Shown here: positions 16,494 through 25,135 of the stretch, one piece after another
How positions within the stretch are numbered: the first letter of the stretch is position 1
Layout of the letters: each line of letters opens with the position of its first letter
NCBI GenBank assembly: GCA_039817415.1
Contig: JBCBVV010000035.1
Location: 4,952 to 68,951 of the forward strand
Length of the DNA stretch: 64,000 bases
Source of the DNA: JALEFZ01 sp039817415
GTDB taxonomy: Bacteria > Bacteroidota > Bacteroidia > J057
Reading direction: 5' to 3'
The notes under the pieces: generated by a model
The model's input: only the letters and a program-made list of their open reading frames with translations
Told to the model about the DNA's origin: nothing
The model's database searches: none
Translations under genes and position numbers: made by a program

Positions 16494-18152
16494 CTACCTC
16501 CTGAGCATCACCTTTTCCGAAGCCATATTGGCTCCTTGATCAGAAACCAATTGGAGGATATAAGGCCCATTTGGCAGATCGGGAAATTCAACGTCAATCA
16601 TATTTGGACCCGCGAGGATCTGGTGCTTCTCCTGCAGAATGAGCCTACCATGAATATCTCTCAGGAATACGGTCGCCAGATGAGATAAAGTAGATGAGAA
16701 ACTGATATGGACCTCCTCCTGTACAGGATTAGGGAAGAATGTATAGGCCACCTCAATCTCCTGTTCAATATCGGTCGTATCCGTAATTTGACTGAAATAA
16801 CAAGCTGGGTCTACATAGTGATCCTTGTCTACAATAGCCAGTTTGTTGGGCAAATAGGCATCCATTTCTGTCGCCATAAGGGCATCATTAGAGGCTCCTA
16901 ACCAATCTTGGACAAGAGTGGTAAATACTTGCCGGTAATCGTGTTGATAGCCTACGAATAGGTTATTCTGAACCGTAGAGAAGTCAGGGTTCTCACCGAT
17001 AATACCTGGGTTCACGGCCTTTCCAAAGATGAACATAGGGGCAAGATCACCATGATCTGTTCCAAAGCTCCCGTTCTCTCCCGGTTTTCTTCCAAATTCC
17101 GAGAAGGTGGCAGCAATTACCTTGTTGTCCAAACTCATCAATTCAAGATCATCTAAAAAGGCTTTTACGGATTCAGAAAGTTCTAGTAAAAGTTCTGCAT
17201 GATCACCAGTGGTACTGGCACCCGCTTCAACTTGATTAACGTGTGTATCGAAACCATTGAGCTGGACGAGATAGACCTTGGATTGACAGCCTCCATTGAT
17301 CAGCCTTGCCACTGTCTTTAATTGATCTGCCAAGTCATGGTTGGGATAATTCCCCATGTTGATGCCCTGGTTGAACACATCAGAAATGCGTTGCGCATAT
17401 TTGCTTGTGCTCGCCTCCATGTCCATGATAAACTGAATCTCGTCCCCATATTCAGAGTCAGGAATGTTCTTCAATCCAGGCCCTCCGATTTCAGAAATGA
17501 GGCTGTAAAAGCCAGATGGATCCTGTCCGCTCAAGTTGATCCCCGAACTGTGTTCCTGCTCAGTATGAAATCCCAATGAAGGTTTGGGATCTCCCAATTG
17601 TATACCGAGAGGATCTGGCATAAAGGGCTGTGGATTACCAGCTAAGCCTGGATAGGTGAAATTCAAGTAACGTCCCATCCAGCCAGAAGTCTTGTTAAAA
17701 TTGGCTGGTGTCCCATCTCCAGCGCTTAACCACAGATCGGTTGATTTGAAATGAGATCTATTTTGGTCGTTGTAAGCTACACCTTGAATGATACTTACCT
17801 TTCCCTGATCGTACAGACTTTTGATTTCCGTCATAGCAGGGTGGAGGCCAATTTGTTGATTGGCGGGAAGGCTTGTATCAAGGGTGATATATGAATTCGC
17901 CCCTGCGTCAGGGATGAAGATATTGGGCCTGGCGGTACGATAATCAGTGTATTGATTGATAGGAATGAGGGTGTTTAGGCCATCATTTCCTCCTCTCAAT
18001 TGAATAAGGACAAGAATTCGCTCTTTCACTTCGGAGCAATTCATGGCCCTTAGCATATCTGGTGTGGCAAATGCTTTCAACGGTAGCCCATTCAACACAA
18101 TGGGAGCAGCCGCAGCAGCAGAAGTCAGTTTGATAAAATTTCTTCTTTTCAT
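16494..18152 (-). CDS. DUF1501 protein with Tat-like signal and T9SS sorting domain
   Basis: 552 residues from the ATG at 18152 (MKRRNFIKLTSAAAAA); a TTG nine bases upstream is less likely. The twin Arg followed by NFIK and a weakly hydrophobic core fit a Tat signal. The body is a DUF1501 domain of the alkaline-phosphatase/sulfatase-like fold: VLIQLRGGNDGLNTLIP near the N-terminus, VYLVQLNGFDTHVNQ, and a late EFGRKPGENGSFGTDHGDLAPM motif. The last 80 or so residues begin FFPNPVQEEVHISF and form a type A T9SS sorting domain, which would carry the protein to the cell surface. It is paired with a DUF1800 gene 21 bases upstream, a very common partnership of unknown function. Confidence 0.9.
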   Translation of the reverse strand: MKRRNFIKLTSAAAAAPIVLNGLPLKAFATPDMLRAMNCSEVKERILVLIQLRGGNDGLNTLIPINQYTDYRTARPNIFIPDAGANSYITLDTSLPANQQIGLHPAMTEIKSLYDQGKVSIIQGVAYNDQNRSHFKSTDLWLSAGDGTPANFNKTSGWMGRYLNFTYPGLAGNPQPFMPDPLGIQLGDPKPSLGFHTEQEHSSGINLSGQDPSGFYSLISEIGGPGLKNIPDSEYGDEIQFIMDMEASTSKYAQRISDVFNQGINMGNYPNHDLADQLKTVARLINGGCQSKVYLVQLNGFDTHVNQVEAGASTTGDHAELLLELSESVKAFLDDLELMSLDNKVIAATFSEFGRKPGENGSFGTDHGDLAPMFIFGKAVNPGIIGENPDFSTVQNNLFVGYQHDYRQVFTTLVQDWLGASNDALMATEMDAYLPNKLAIVDKDHYVDPACYFSQITDTTDIEQEIEVAYTFFPNPVQEEVHISFSSTLSHLATVFLRDIHGRLILQEKHQILAGPNMIDVEFPDLPNGPYILQLVSDQGANMASEKVMLRR

Positions 18153-18173
18153 CTTTGGCAAATGTTAAATGGC

Positions 18174-19790
18174 TTAAAACAATTGATACTCCGGTGAATA
18201 CATGATGGCAGTAATCAGGTTGCTAATCGGGATTTTTACTTCTGTATCATCTCCACTTAGGGTGAAATTCCCCCATTCGTAGGCCCAATCAGCTTCTGTT
18301 TGACCGGCCAGGAAAATATCGTTGAAGTAATAATCAAACCTGTCGGCATCTGCTTCTTCCGGTATCATGTAGGCCAAAAACTCTGTTACTAGGGTCCGCG
18401 CTGTTCCTGGTTCTGAGATGTTTTTATCTACCCAATCCGTTACGTTGAGCTCTACTCCTCCATTGCCCCCTCCAGCGAGTACTCTTCTGCCTGTCAAGAT
18501 GATTTCGGAGAGTTTATATCGGGCAATGATAGAACTGGAATTAAACCAGTTTCTATGATAGGAGGGAATTTGATAGTAAGCCGGGTAACCTGCCACTACA
18601 CTTGGTTTGAACAGCTCAAAACCAGCTTGTGGGAAGAACACACTGAGGATAGAGCGATTGTAAAAGTTTTGATAATGATTCAGTGGATCAGTGCTTGGAT
18701 CAGGCACTGGGATGTCAAAAAGGCTGGCTGCTCCCAGAAATAACTCCAAGGGAGATTTGATCATATTCCCGATGATTTCATCTGAAGCCAGCATATCGTC
18801 TGCATCATAGAAATGTTGACTCTGGAACAATTGCTGTAGGACGGGAACAATCTCGAAATTGTTGGTTGAAAAGGTGGTAGCAAGCGGTTCAATGACATCT
18901 GCCTCTATTTCGCTGGTAATTTTTCTCCCTACAAAATAGCGATAGAGCTTTCTCACAAAATAGCGTGCTGTTTCAGCCTGAGTGTAAATCATATCAATGA
19001 AGTCCTCAATCTCACGTCGCATGTCAGCAGCATTGGTCGCTCCTGTAATCACATGGTTGTTGAAACGATGGCTAAATGTTTTGTCTCCTGTATCGTGTTG
19101 ATTAAAATTATTATAGCCCGAAGGGATATTAGTTTCAGAATCAACGATATTGCGTTGTGTAGCGCGCTTAATGCCTGTTAAAACGCGGGCAGCTTGTACT
19201 ACATCATCCTCGGTGTAATTCGTGTAATCGCCTAGACCCACCTGATCTCCCTTTCCTATGGTAAAAAGTTCAAGTAGTTCTCTCGCGTAATTTTCATTGG
19301 GGTTCGCCTTGTTATTCAGCGTATTATCGAGATAGGCAAGCATGAGATTGTCATAGGTCATCCGGACCGCAAACTTCTTAAAGTTTCCCAAGGCATTATA
19401 CCTCAACAATGAAATGTGGTCGAAATATAAGGTGGATTGGCCTTCATGTGCAGTTACAAATACTGTATGGAGGAAAAAGGACATTCTTGACAACATGCTG
19501 ATGTCTCTTCTCGCCTCATCCAGCCACCAAGCAATGACATAGGTTCGGAGCCTGAAATTTTGGCTAACAGGTGGTATACCAGAGTTGATCCAGGGAGATC
19601 CCGAAGCAGGATCAATAGGTTCGGATAAATGAGGAGCGGCAGGGATGAGGAGTTCAGCGACAGCCTGTGCAGCTGTTTTCTGAGCAAATGCATCAATCCT
19701 CGCTTTGGTCGGCGTAAAAGTAACCCTTCTCAGCAAATGAGCTGCGAGTCGCTTTCCCAAGACGCCTGTTCTTTCTTGCAGAGAGGCCAT
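18174..19790 (-). CDS. DUF1800 family protein
   Basis: 538 residues. The opening LAAHLLRRVTFTPTKARID is the typical start of DUF1800 proteins. Other family landmarks are LDNTLNNKANPNENYARELLELFTIG and YFVRKLYRYFVGRKI. The protein is mostly helical, with no signal peptide or membrane segment visible, unlike its exported partner. It is the first gene of the DUF1800-DUF1501 operon (21 bases apart). Function unknown; constant pairing across many phyla suggests that the two act together, perhaps with DUF1800 assisting folding or export of DUF1501, but that is inference. No clear promoter found in the 155-base upstream gap. Confidence 0.92.
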   Translation of the reverse strand: MASLQERTGVLGKRLAAHLLRRVTFTPTKARIDAFAQKTAAQAVAELLIPAAPHLSEPIDPASGSPWINSGIPPVSQNFRLRTYVIAWWLDEARRDISMLSRMSFFLHTVFVTAHEGQSTLYFDHISLLRYNALGNFKKFAVRMTYDNLMLAYLDNTLNNKANPNENYARELLELFTIGKGDQVGLGDYTNYTEDDVVQAARVLTGIKRATQRNIVDSETNIPSGYNNFNQHDTGDKTFSHRFNNHVITGATNAADMRREIEDFIDMIYTQAETARYFVRKLYRYFVGRKITSEIEADVIEPLATTFSTNNFEIVPVLQQLFQSQHFYDADDMLASDEIIGNMIKSPLELFLGAASLFDIPVPDPSTDPLNHYQNFYNRSILSVFFPQAGFELFKPSVVAGYPAYYQIPSYHRNWFNSSSIIARYKLSEIILTGRRVLAGGGNGGVELNVTDWVDKNISEPGTARTLVTEFLAYMIPEEADADRFDYYFNDIFLAGQTEADWAYEWGNFTLSGDDTEVKIPISNLITAIMYSPEYQLF

Positions 19791-19945
19791 GGTATGTAGG
19801 TTGACAGTGTGATGGTTGGAAAGAGGATGGTAGGAGATTCAATAGTTAAAATATAAAACATCCTAAAATATTCCGCATTTCCAGCTAAAGTACCAATTGG
19901 TTTATAGCGCTTAGACTATCGAATTCGTCTAAGGATTAAAAGCTT

Positions 19946-20260
19946 ATGAAATTATTTTCAACCGGTATCCTACTGATTGTTATGTTGCTCCTTTCAACTT
20001 CTTGTTTGAGAGAGAATCAGAATATGAATTGTGATGAAGTTGGATTTATGTGGCCCGACTTAGCTTTATGTGCATGCTGTGGAGGGTATTTTTTGGAGGT
20101 AAATGGAGATACTTTTAGGGTAGACGAAGCTCCACAGGCCTTGCTAGATAGTCTTTTTTCCAAAGGAGATCGTACCGAGGTAAATGTTGGATATGAATCA
20201 AAAGATGTGTTTTGCGGAATGGACAGAGTAGATATCCTCTGTGGGGAAACGATCAACTAA
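19946..20260 (+). CDS. Small lipoprotein with CxCCGGY motif, first of a tandem pair
   Basis: 104 residues: a lipoprotein signal peptide (MKLFSTGILLIVMLLLSTSC) and a short mature part with six further Cys. The core LCACCGGYFLEVNGDTFRVDEAPQALLD recurs, with changes, in the protein encoded 17 bases downstream (CMCCGGYLLDIPQGVFRLDGAPEAFM), and both end in an IDxxC or similar Cys segment. The CxCC cluster could bind a metal or form disulfides in the envelope. I do not recognise a named family. The two genes form an operon ended by a strong terminator. Exported to the periplasmic face of a membrane or to the surface. Function unknown. Confidence 0.75.
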   Translation: MKLFSTGILLIVMLLLSTSCLRENQNMNCDEVGFMWPDLALCACCGGYFLEVNGDTFRVDEAPQALLDSLFSKGDRTEVNVGYESKDVFCGMDRVDILCGETIN

Positions 20261-20277
20261 CTTAATTTCTCTGGAGC

Positions 20278-20607
20278 ATGAAAAAATCATTGAGCATCCT
20301 GTTATTAAGTGTTTGTGTGGCATTAGTATCATTGTCTTGCCGCCAAGAGCAGGTAAATCGTTGTGTACATGAAGGGGAAATAACTGGGTATGACTACTCT
20401 CGCTGCATGTGTTGTGGTGGCTATTTGTTGGATATTCCTCAAGGTGTATTCAGACTTGACGGGGCACCGGAAGCGTTTATGGCCGAACTTGATCAATTAG
20501 AGGAGCGTGATTTTCCCGTTGCTGTCAGGGTCAATTTTGACTCTACGGCCATTTCCTGTATTGATATGCGGATCGATCTCGTTTGTGCAGATTTTATAGA
20601 TAATTAG
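20278..20607 (+). CDS. Small lipoprotein with CxCCGGY motif, second of a tandem pair
   Basis: 109 residues with a lipoprotein signal peptide (MKKSLSILLLSVCVALVSLSC) and the core SRCMCCGGYLLDIPQG, parallel to the preceding gene product. Conserved between the two are the CxCCGGY cluster, the F-R-[VL]-D-x-AP turn about ten residues later, and two Cys near the C-terminus (ISCIDMRIDLVCAD), a pattern typical of a disulfide-stabilised small domain. The low overall identity suggests an old duplication with divergence rather than a recent copy. Function unknown. Confidence 0.75.
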   Translation: MKKSLSILLLSVCVALVSLSCRQEQVNRCVHEGEITGYDYSRCMCCGGYLLDIPQGVFRLDGAPEAFMAELDQLEERDFPVAVRVNFDSTAISCIDMRIDLVCADFIDN

Positions 20608-20623
20608 CCTTTTGGATATAGAA

Positions 20624-20646
20624 AAAGCCGGCAAAAAGCCGGCTTT
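20624..20646. terminator. Bidirectional rho-independent terminator
   Basis: Perfect hairpin AAAGCCGGC / GCCGGCTTT with an AAAAA loop, between the Cys-rich lipoprotein pair and the convergent PDZ-protein gene. Confidence 0.85.
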
Positions 20647-20672
20647 CGATATTGTGTGTACGATCCTGACGA

Positions 20673-22304
20673 TTATTTTACAATAATTCGCTGAACCATC
20701 CCGCGCTCTCCCTGCGTCAACTGAAGGAAGTAAATTCCTTTAGGCGCATTGCGAGAAATGTTAATTTCCTTGTTGTATTCTCCGAAAAAGTCTTGAATGA
20801 ATTCCTGGTAAATTTCAGCGCCATTGGCACTATAGATTCTGATTTGTAGGTCTCCTCGGCGACTAGGCTGGAACCTCAGGGTGAATCTTCCGTTGTTTGG
20901 ATTAGGGAAGAACTCAAATAAGTCCATATCTAGGGTTGGGTTTTCCATGAAAGAAGCAACCTGACGGCCTTTCTCTCTATCATCGAATTGACGAATCATT
21001 TCATCCAGATCTACTTGTTCTTCTTCTTCCTCAAATTCCTCTTCCTCGTTTTCTTCTTCCCAGCTATTTTCTTCTCCAGGACGAACTTCTACCCATTTTT
21101 CGATGACTTTTTTACCCATCACCAAGTTGGTTGTTCTTCTGCGTCCTTCACGCTCGAATACGACTCTGATATTCTGATCGGGTCTGAATTTCTTCATGGC
21201 ATCAGAAAGGTCATGGTAAGTATCTGTTCTAAAATCACCTAGGCTCATGATAACATCCCCTCTTTCAAGGCCTGCATTTTCAGCAGCAGAATTATCAACT
21301 ACCCCTGTAATGGTTACACCCCCACCAGCTTGGTTTTCAAGGTAAACTCCTAAGAAGGCTTTTTCGGTTTTGACTTTCTTCTTAACTGGCTTTCTCTTCT
21401 TGACAGTCTCGTGATCAGTTAACTTAACTTCCGTCTCACATTCTTTGCCATCTCTGTAGTAAGTTACTGCGATGGTTTCTCCAGGGGCATTTTCTTTCAA
21501 GGCATCGGCCAAGTCCCATGAAGAGTCCAAACGACGTCCATTGATGCGAACTAGGATATCTCCTTTTTTGAGTCCTCCTTCGTAGGCACCACTGTATGGT
21601 ACGATTCCATCCAGGTAAACGCCTTGTTGAGAAGTCAAACCAAGTTCTCTTGCTTTTGATGGGCTGACTTCGTCTGGATAAACTCCTAAGAAAGCCTTTT
21701 CTCCCGTTTGCATAGGAGCCTGCCTTTCTTCAAAGACAATAGTTTCTTTCTTTTCGCCTTTTAGGTTAATGGAAGTAGAGTAATTTCTTCCATCACGAGC
21801 ATATTTCACTCGCATTCTATCACCAGGCTCATATGCCTGTTTGGCTTTTACCAGTTCATCATAGGTTTTGATGCGAACACCGTCAATCTCTTTGATAATG
21901 TCTCCCCCTCTAAGGCCCCCTTCTTTTGCTGCTCCCCCATCAACCACAGATGTGATTCGGACACCTTCATTGTTGTGATCCGTACTTAGGAAAACCCCCA
22001 TCATAGCCTTGGTTTTCTTCCTTGGCTTAGGTTTGTTGTATGAACCATCATCTTCTTTGATGATGACAACCTTTTCCATTTTGTTTTGATCAGGGTATTT
22101 GGAGTCAACCAATTCGTCAATGATACGGTCTGCTTCTGCTTCGTCATTCACCAGGAAGCTCGTATCAATTCTGGTTTTGTAGCCATCTCCTTCAATGGTG
22201 ATGTTGACAGTTACCCGCTTTTGATTTTGGGCCATCAGTCCACTCATCCCTATGCATAGGAAGAATGCTGATAGTACCAAACCTACTTTTACCTGGAAAT
22301 TCAT
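20673..22304 (-). CDS. Exported protein with three PDZ domains and a T9SS sorting domain
   Basis: 543 residues. A signal peptide (to about residue 25) is followed by a lysine-rich stretch and three PDZ domains at about 100-180, 203-300 and 318-400. Each opens with a GVF/GVY strand and carries a GDII, GDIL or GDVI motif. A very acidic linker (about 410-440, Glu runs) leads to a T9SS type A sorting domain (FFPNPNNGRFTLRF ... GIYFLQL). There is no trypsin-like protease domain, so unlike DegP/HtrA it is not itself a protease. It probably binds protein C-termini at the cell surface or serves as a scaffold. The start gives a good signal peptide. Single gene. Confidence 0.88.
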   Translation of the reverse strand: MNFQVKVGLVLSAFFLCIGMSGLMAQNQKRVTVNITIEGDGYKTRIDTSFLVNDEAEADRIIDELVDSKYPDQNKMEKVVIIKEDDGSYNKPKPRKKTKAMMGVFLSTDHNNEGVRITSVVDGGAAKEGGLRGGDIIKEIDGVRIKTYDELVKAKQAYEPGDRMRVKYARDGRNYSTSINLKGEKKETIVFEERQAPMQTGEKAFLGVYPDEVSPSKARELGLTSQQGVYLDGIVPYSGAYEGGLKKGDILVRINGRRLDSSWDLADALKENAPGETIAVTYYRDGKECETEVKLTDHETVKKRKPVKKKVKTEKAFLGVYLENQAGGGVTITGVVDNSAAENAGLERGDVIMSLGDFRTDTYHDLSDAMKKFRPDQNIRVVFEREGRRRTTNLVMGKKVIEKWVEVRPGEENSWEEENEEEEFEEEEEQVDLDEMIRQFDDREKGRQVASFMENPTLDMDLFEFFPNPNNGRFTLRFQPSRRGDLQIRIYSANGAEIYQEFIQDFFGEYNKEINISRNAPKGIYFLQLTQGERGMVQRIIVK

Positions 22305-22384
22305 ATGCGCTTGTACTTTGATTTTTCAATATCTACGAAAATTTATCTCATTCCTCTGTGAAATAAAACTCGTAACTATATGAC

Positions 22385-22410
22385 AAAGCCTCCCTTATAA
22401 AGGAGGCTTT
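22385..22410 (-). terminator. Hairpin terminator after the TlpA-like gene
   Basis: AAAGCCTCC / GGAGGCTTT hairpin about 85 bases beyond the stop of the TlpA-like gene and upstream of the PDZ gene. The T run on the minus strand is short (TTT), so it may terminate only partly. Confidence 0.55.
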
Positions 22411-22494
22411 AGATGTTGGTCAAGTAATCTATGTCGTTAATCTAATAGCTGTTGTTTTCTGTCGGAATCGATTCAAGCAACAAATTAGCAACTT

Positions 22495-23001
22495 TTACTT
22501 TCCTTCAACTAGCTTTAATACTTCCTCATACAGCTCTTCTTCATCTCCAGGAGCGTAAGAAGTATGCTGGTAAACTACTTTCCCATCTTTATCCAGTAGG
22601 AAAGTATGTGGTATGTTTACGACGTTCATGGCTCTTTTAAAGTCGCCGTTTGCATCTACGTAAACATCATATTCCCATCCGCGTCCCCTTACATAGGAAG
22701 GAACTAGGTGTGACATTCTTGCGTCATCTATCGAAATGGCAATCACTTTTACTCCCGTTTCATCGACCCAATCTTCATAAACTTCAGAAATGGCGGTCAA
22801 CTCCTTCACACAAGGCTTACACCATGTCGCCCAAAAGCTGATGATGATAGGACTCTCTCCATTATCAAGTGAAGAAGTATTGATGTCTTTCCCACTTAAA
22901 TCCTTTAGGTTTTTGTGTGGAAGTTGATTTTGGGCAAAAGATGAAAGGGTGCCCATCACAATCATAAGGGCGGTGAAAAGCGTAAGAATATTCAATTTCA
23001 T
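22495..23001 (-). CDS. TlpA/ResA-type thioredoxin-like protein
   Basis: 168 residues: signal peptide (MKLNILTLFTALMIVMGTL ... AQ) and one thioredoxin domain of the TlpA/AhpC-TSA type. The active-site motif FWATWCKPCVKEL has the redox Cys pair CKPC. The cis-Pro segment is NIPHTFLLDKDGKVVY. Such exported proteins reduce or isomerise disulfides in the periplasm, often in cytochrome c maturation or against oxidised proteins; the specific partner is unknown. Its 5' leader (23002-23180) is rich in overlapping inverted repeats. A weak hairpin terminator follows. Single gene. Confidence 0.92.
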   Translation of the reverse strand: MKLNILTLFTALMIVMGTLSSFAQNQLPHKNLKDLSGKDINTSSLDNGESPIIISFWATWCKPCVKELTAISEVYEDWVDETGVKVIAISIDDARMSHLVPSYVRGRGWEYDVYVDANGDFKRAMNVVNIPHTFLLDKDGKVVYQHTSYAPGDEEELYEEVLKLVEGK

Positions 23002-23043
23002 GTGGTCTTGATTTAAGGCGAATGCTATCTAGAATACAAATCT

Positions 23044-23132
23044 GGGAAAGATTTCCCTCTTTGGGACGATGATTATCTGTATGAGTAACGAGAATTTCTC
23101 GCCAAACAGATACACAATATACAGAAATCATC
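23044..23132 (-). promoter_or_regulatory. Structured leader with competing hairpins upstream of the TlpA-like gene
   Basis: Several inverted repeats overlap. 23068-23082 (GATGATTATCTGTAT) can pair with 23119-23132 (ATACAGAAATCATC), or its TATCTGT part with ACAGATA at 23106-23112. Inside are a small CGAGA/TCTCG hairpin (23089-23101) and, further on, a perfect GGGAAA-GA-TTTCCC palindrome (23044-23057). The arms are mutually exclusive, as in an attenuator; they could instead serve as the terminator of the upstream Omp28-like gene. Confidence 0.4.
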
Positions 23133-23180
23133 ATTCAATCAGGTCCTTTTTCGCTCCTTTAAATAGGATGCAGGCCCCAC

Positions 23181-25004
23181 TTATTGAATCACAATCTTCT
23201 GGCTAAATACCTCTTGATCAACCTGAATGCTGAGTAGGTATATTCCTTCGCTCATAGAAGAAATGTGGATGGTCTCTTCTTCAGGTGCAAGGGTGCCAGA
23301 CCATATCCTTTTACCTTGCATGTCAAGAATGGTCAAGTGTTTATTGGCTAAATTTGGTTCAATTCCCTTGATGGTCAGGAAATTATTATGTACAAGTATG
23401 CGTAGGGAACTTGGTTCTTGAAAGTCATTTGGTAAGGGCAAAAAGGTTTGGCTAACAGAGACAACTTCTCTCGTTTCTATATCCTGAACCCAACCCACCA
23501 AGGATAAATCCTGATTGATCAAAGGACCATCAATAGGGTAGGTCCAACTCATATGGAGGCTATCACCCTGAATAAGGTTGTCAAGGGACTCACCTTCTGG
23601 ATCGGTTAAAAAAGACCTGAAAACGGAAGAAAATTCTCTTTCCCCATTGCTACCAGGGGGAGAAGACCATATAACTTCCTCCTGAACAAGGGCCACAAAG
23701 AACCGCCAGTTGCTGGCATCGGGTTTGAGTAATATTTCAGCCGATGCAATTGCTTGAATTTCGTTTTGTTGAAAAGAAAAATCCAACTGGATATCTACAG
23801 GACTTTTTAATTCGCTAATCTGCTGCAAATCTTCTGCCTTTACACCGTTTGGAGCCCCTGAAAAGGAACCCTCTTGCACGAATCCCCCCTGAATTAAGGC
23901 CTGTGGAACAGCATCTATTCCATAGAAACCAATCCTGCTTCGTTGTTGAATGGGATTAAACAAATGCATGGGGTCATTGTTCATACCCGGCCAAAATGTG
24001 TGATAAGAGATGGCTATTGCATGCTCCTGCTCGCGTTCCAGTAACCTAAAGAAGGAAGGATTTTGCTCAGCACAAGTAAAACAGTTAGTCTGAGTAAAAT
24101 GCTCCACCAATGCTTTGCCAGCAACCAATCTATTGGCCACATACATAAACTTACTAAGGCTATCATTGGATGATTGTTGATCTGGTTGATGATTGACGAG
24201 TTCCACCCTAGCTTCCCATTCGTATGTTCCGCTGTTTGGCGTCCAACTAGAGGCAAAAGTCAGAATGGTATCAGCCAATGGGACCAATCCAAGAGATTGA
24301 AACGTTTCTTGGCTCAGCCTTGAGCCATTGACAAAAAACGATAAGGTGATATCGTCTACTGAGGTGGAACCCTGATTCGAGAGGTTGATTTGAATGGGAA
24401 GGCTGGATACTTCTTGGAATTTGTGAAGGGGAAAGAATCCTAAGGCTATGTCTCTTTCTGGCGGAGGGAATACCCTAATATTGTCAAGTGCAACGCCTGT
24501 AGACCAGGTTCCGGCATCATTAAAGAGAAATCCTAACTGTATTGTCTGACCAGAAAGATTGGTTCCAAGGTCCCATGTGTAGGAAGTCCATACATTGGCC
24601 GTGGGTACATTTCTTAGGGTGGAATAGCTATTGCCTCCATCCGTACTGTAGATCAATTGTGCATTGGCGGAAAGAAGTCCATCTAGGTATGCATCAAAGG
24701 AAATAAATATCTTTTGGGCAGCAGGGATACTCATGGGGGCCATCCAGAATATATCCTCTGATTTGTCGCAATTGCATACATCGTCATTGGATGCGATGAA
24801 ATGATTGGTGGCAGGTATGTGCCAAAAGGCCGTGGCTATGTCAGCCGAATCACCTATCAACCAGCCATCTGAACCCATTTGTTGGCTTCTTTCCCAAAGG
24901 CTTGGAAACTGTTCAGACTCAAAATTTTCCTCTATGTAAGAGATTTGGGCGTCTAATAAGAAACAAAAGCAAAGGGATGAAAAAAGGAGGCTAATTTTTT
25001 TCAT
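23181..25004 (-). CDS. Omp28-like surface protein with jelly-roll domain and T9SS sorting domain
   Basis: 607 residues with a signal peptide (MKKISLLFSSLCFCFLLDAQ). Residues 22-185 form a cleaved-adhesin/choice-of-anchor-J-like jelly roll (ENFESEQFPSLWERSQ; WMAPMSIPA). Residues 190-290 look like an Ig-like CARDB domain (FPLHKFQEVSSLPIQINLSNQG). Residues 295-500 carry a thioredoxin-like Omp28-type domain with a CxxC motif, ALVEHFTQTNCFTCAEQNP. The last 75 residues form a T9SS type A sorting domain (RILVHNNFLTIKG ... GIYLLSIQV). It should be attached to the outer cell surface. The CxxC may be redox-active, but that is not shown. Confidence 0.85.
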   Translation of the reverse strand: MKKISLLFSSLCFCFLLDAQISYIEENFESEQFPSLWERSQQMGSDGWLIGDSADIATAFWHIPATNHFIASNDDVCNCDKSEDIFWMAPMSIPAAQKIFISFDAYLDGLLSANAQLIYSTDGGNSYSTLRNVPTANVWTSYTWDLGTNLSGQTIQLGFLFNDAGTWSTGVALDNIRVFPPPERDIALGFFPLHKFQEVSSLPIQINLSNQGSTSVDDITLSFFVNGSRLSQETFQSLGLVPLADTILTFASSWTPNSGTYEWEARVELVNHQPDQQSSNDSLSKFMYVANRLVAGKALVEHFTQTNCFTCAEQNPSFFRLLEREQEHAIAISYHTFWPGMNNDPMHLFNPIQQRSRIGFYGIDAVPQALIQGGFVQEGSFSGAPNGVKAEDLQQISELKSPVDIQLDFSFQQNEIQAIASAEILLKPDASNWRFFVALVQEEVIWSSPPGSNGEREFSSVFRSFLTDPEGESLDNLIQGDSLHMSWTYPIDGPLINQDLSLVGWVQDIETREVVSVSQTFLPLPNDFQEPSSLRILVHNNFLTIKGIEPNLANKHLTILDMQGKRIWSGTLAPEEETIHISSMSEGIYLLSIQVDQEVFSQKIVIQ

Positions 25005-25135
25005 ACCAAATTTTCCAACATGATAACGAAATAAGATTAGCTGAATCGTCGTCTTGCCGCTTGAATAAGGGAAAATCTTTCCATAATTTGCAGGTATTAG
25101 TTTGGGTTTCCTTTCACAATGATGAAATTTCTCGC

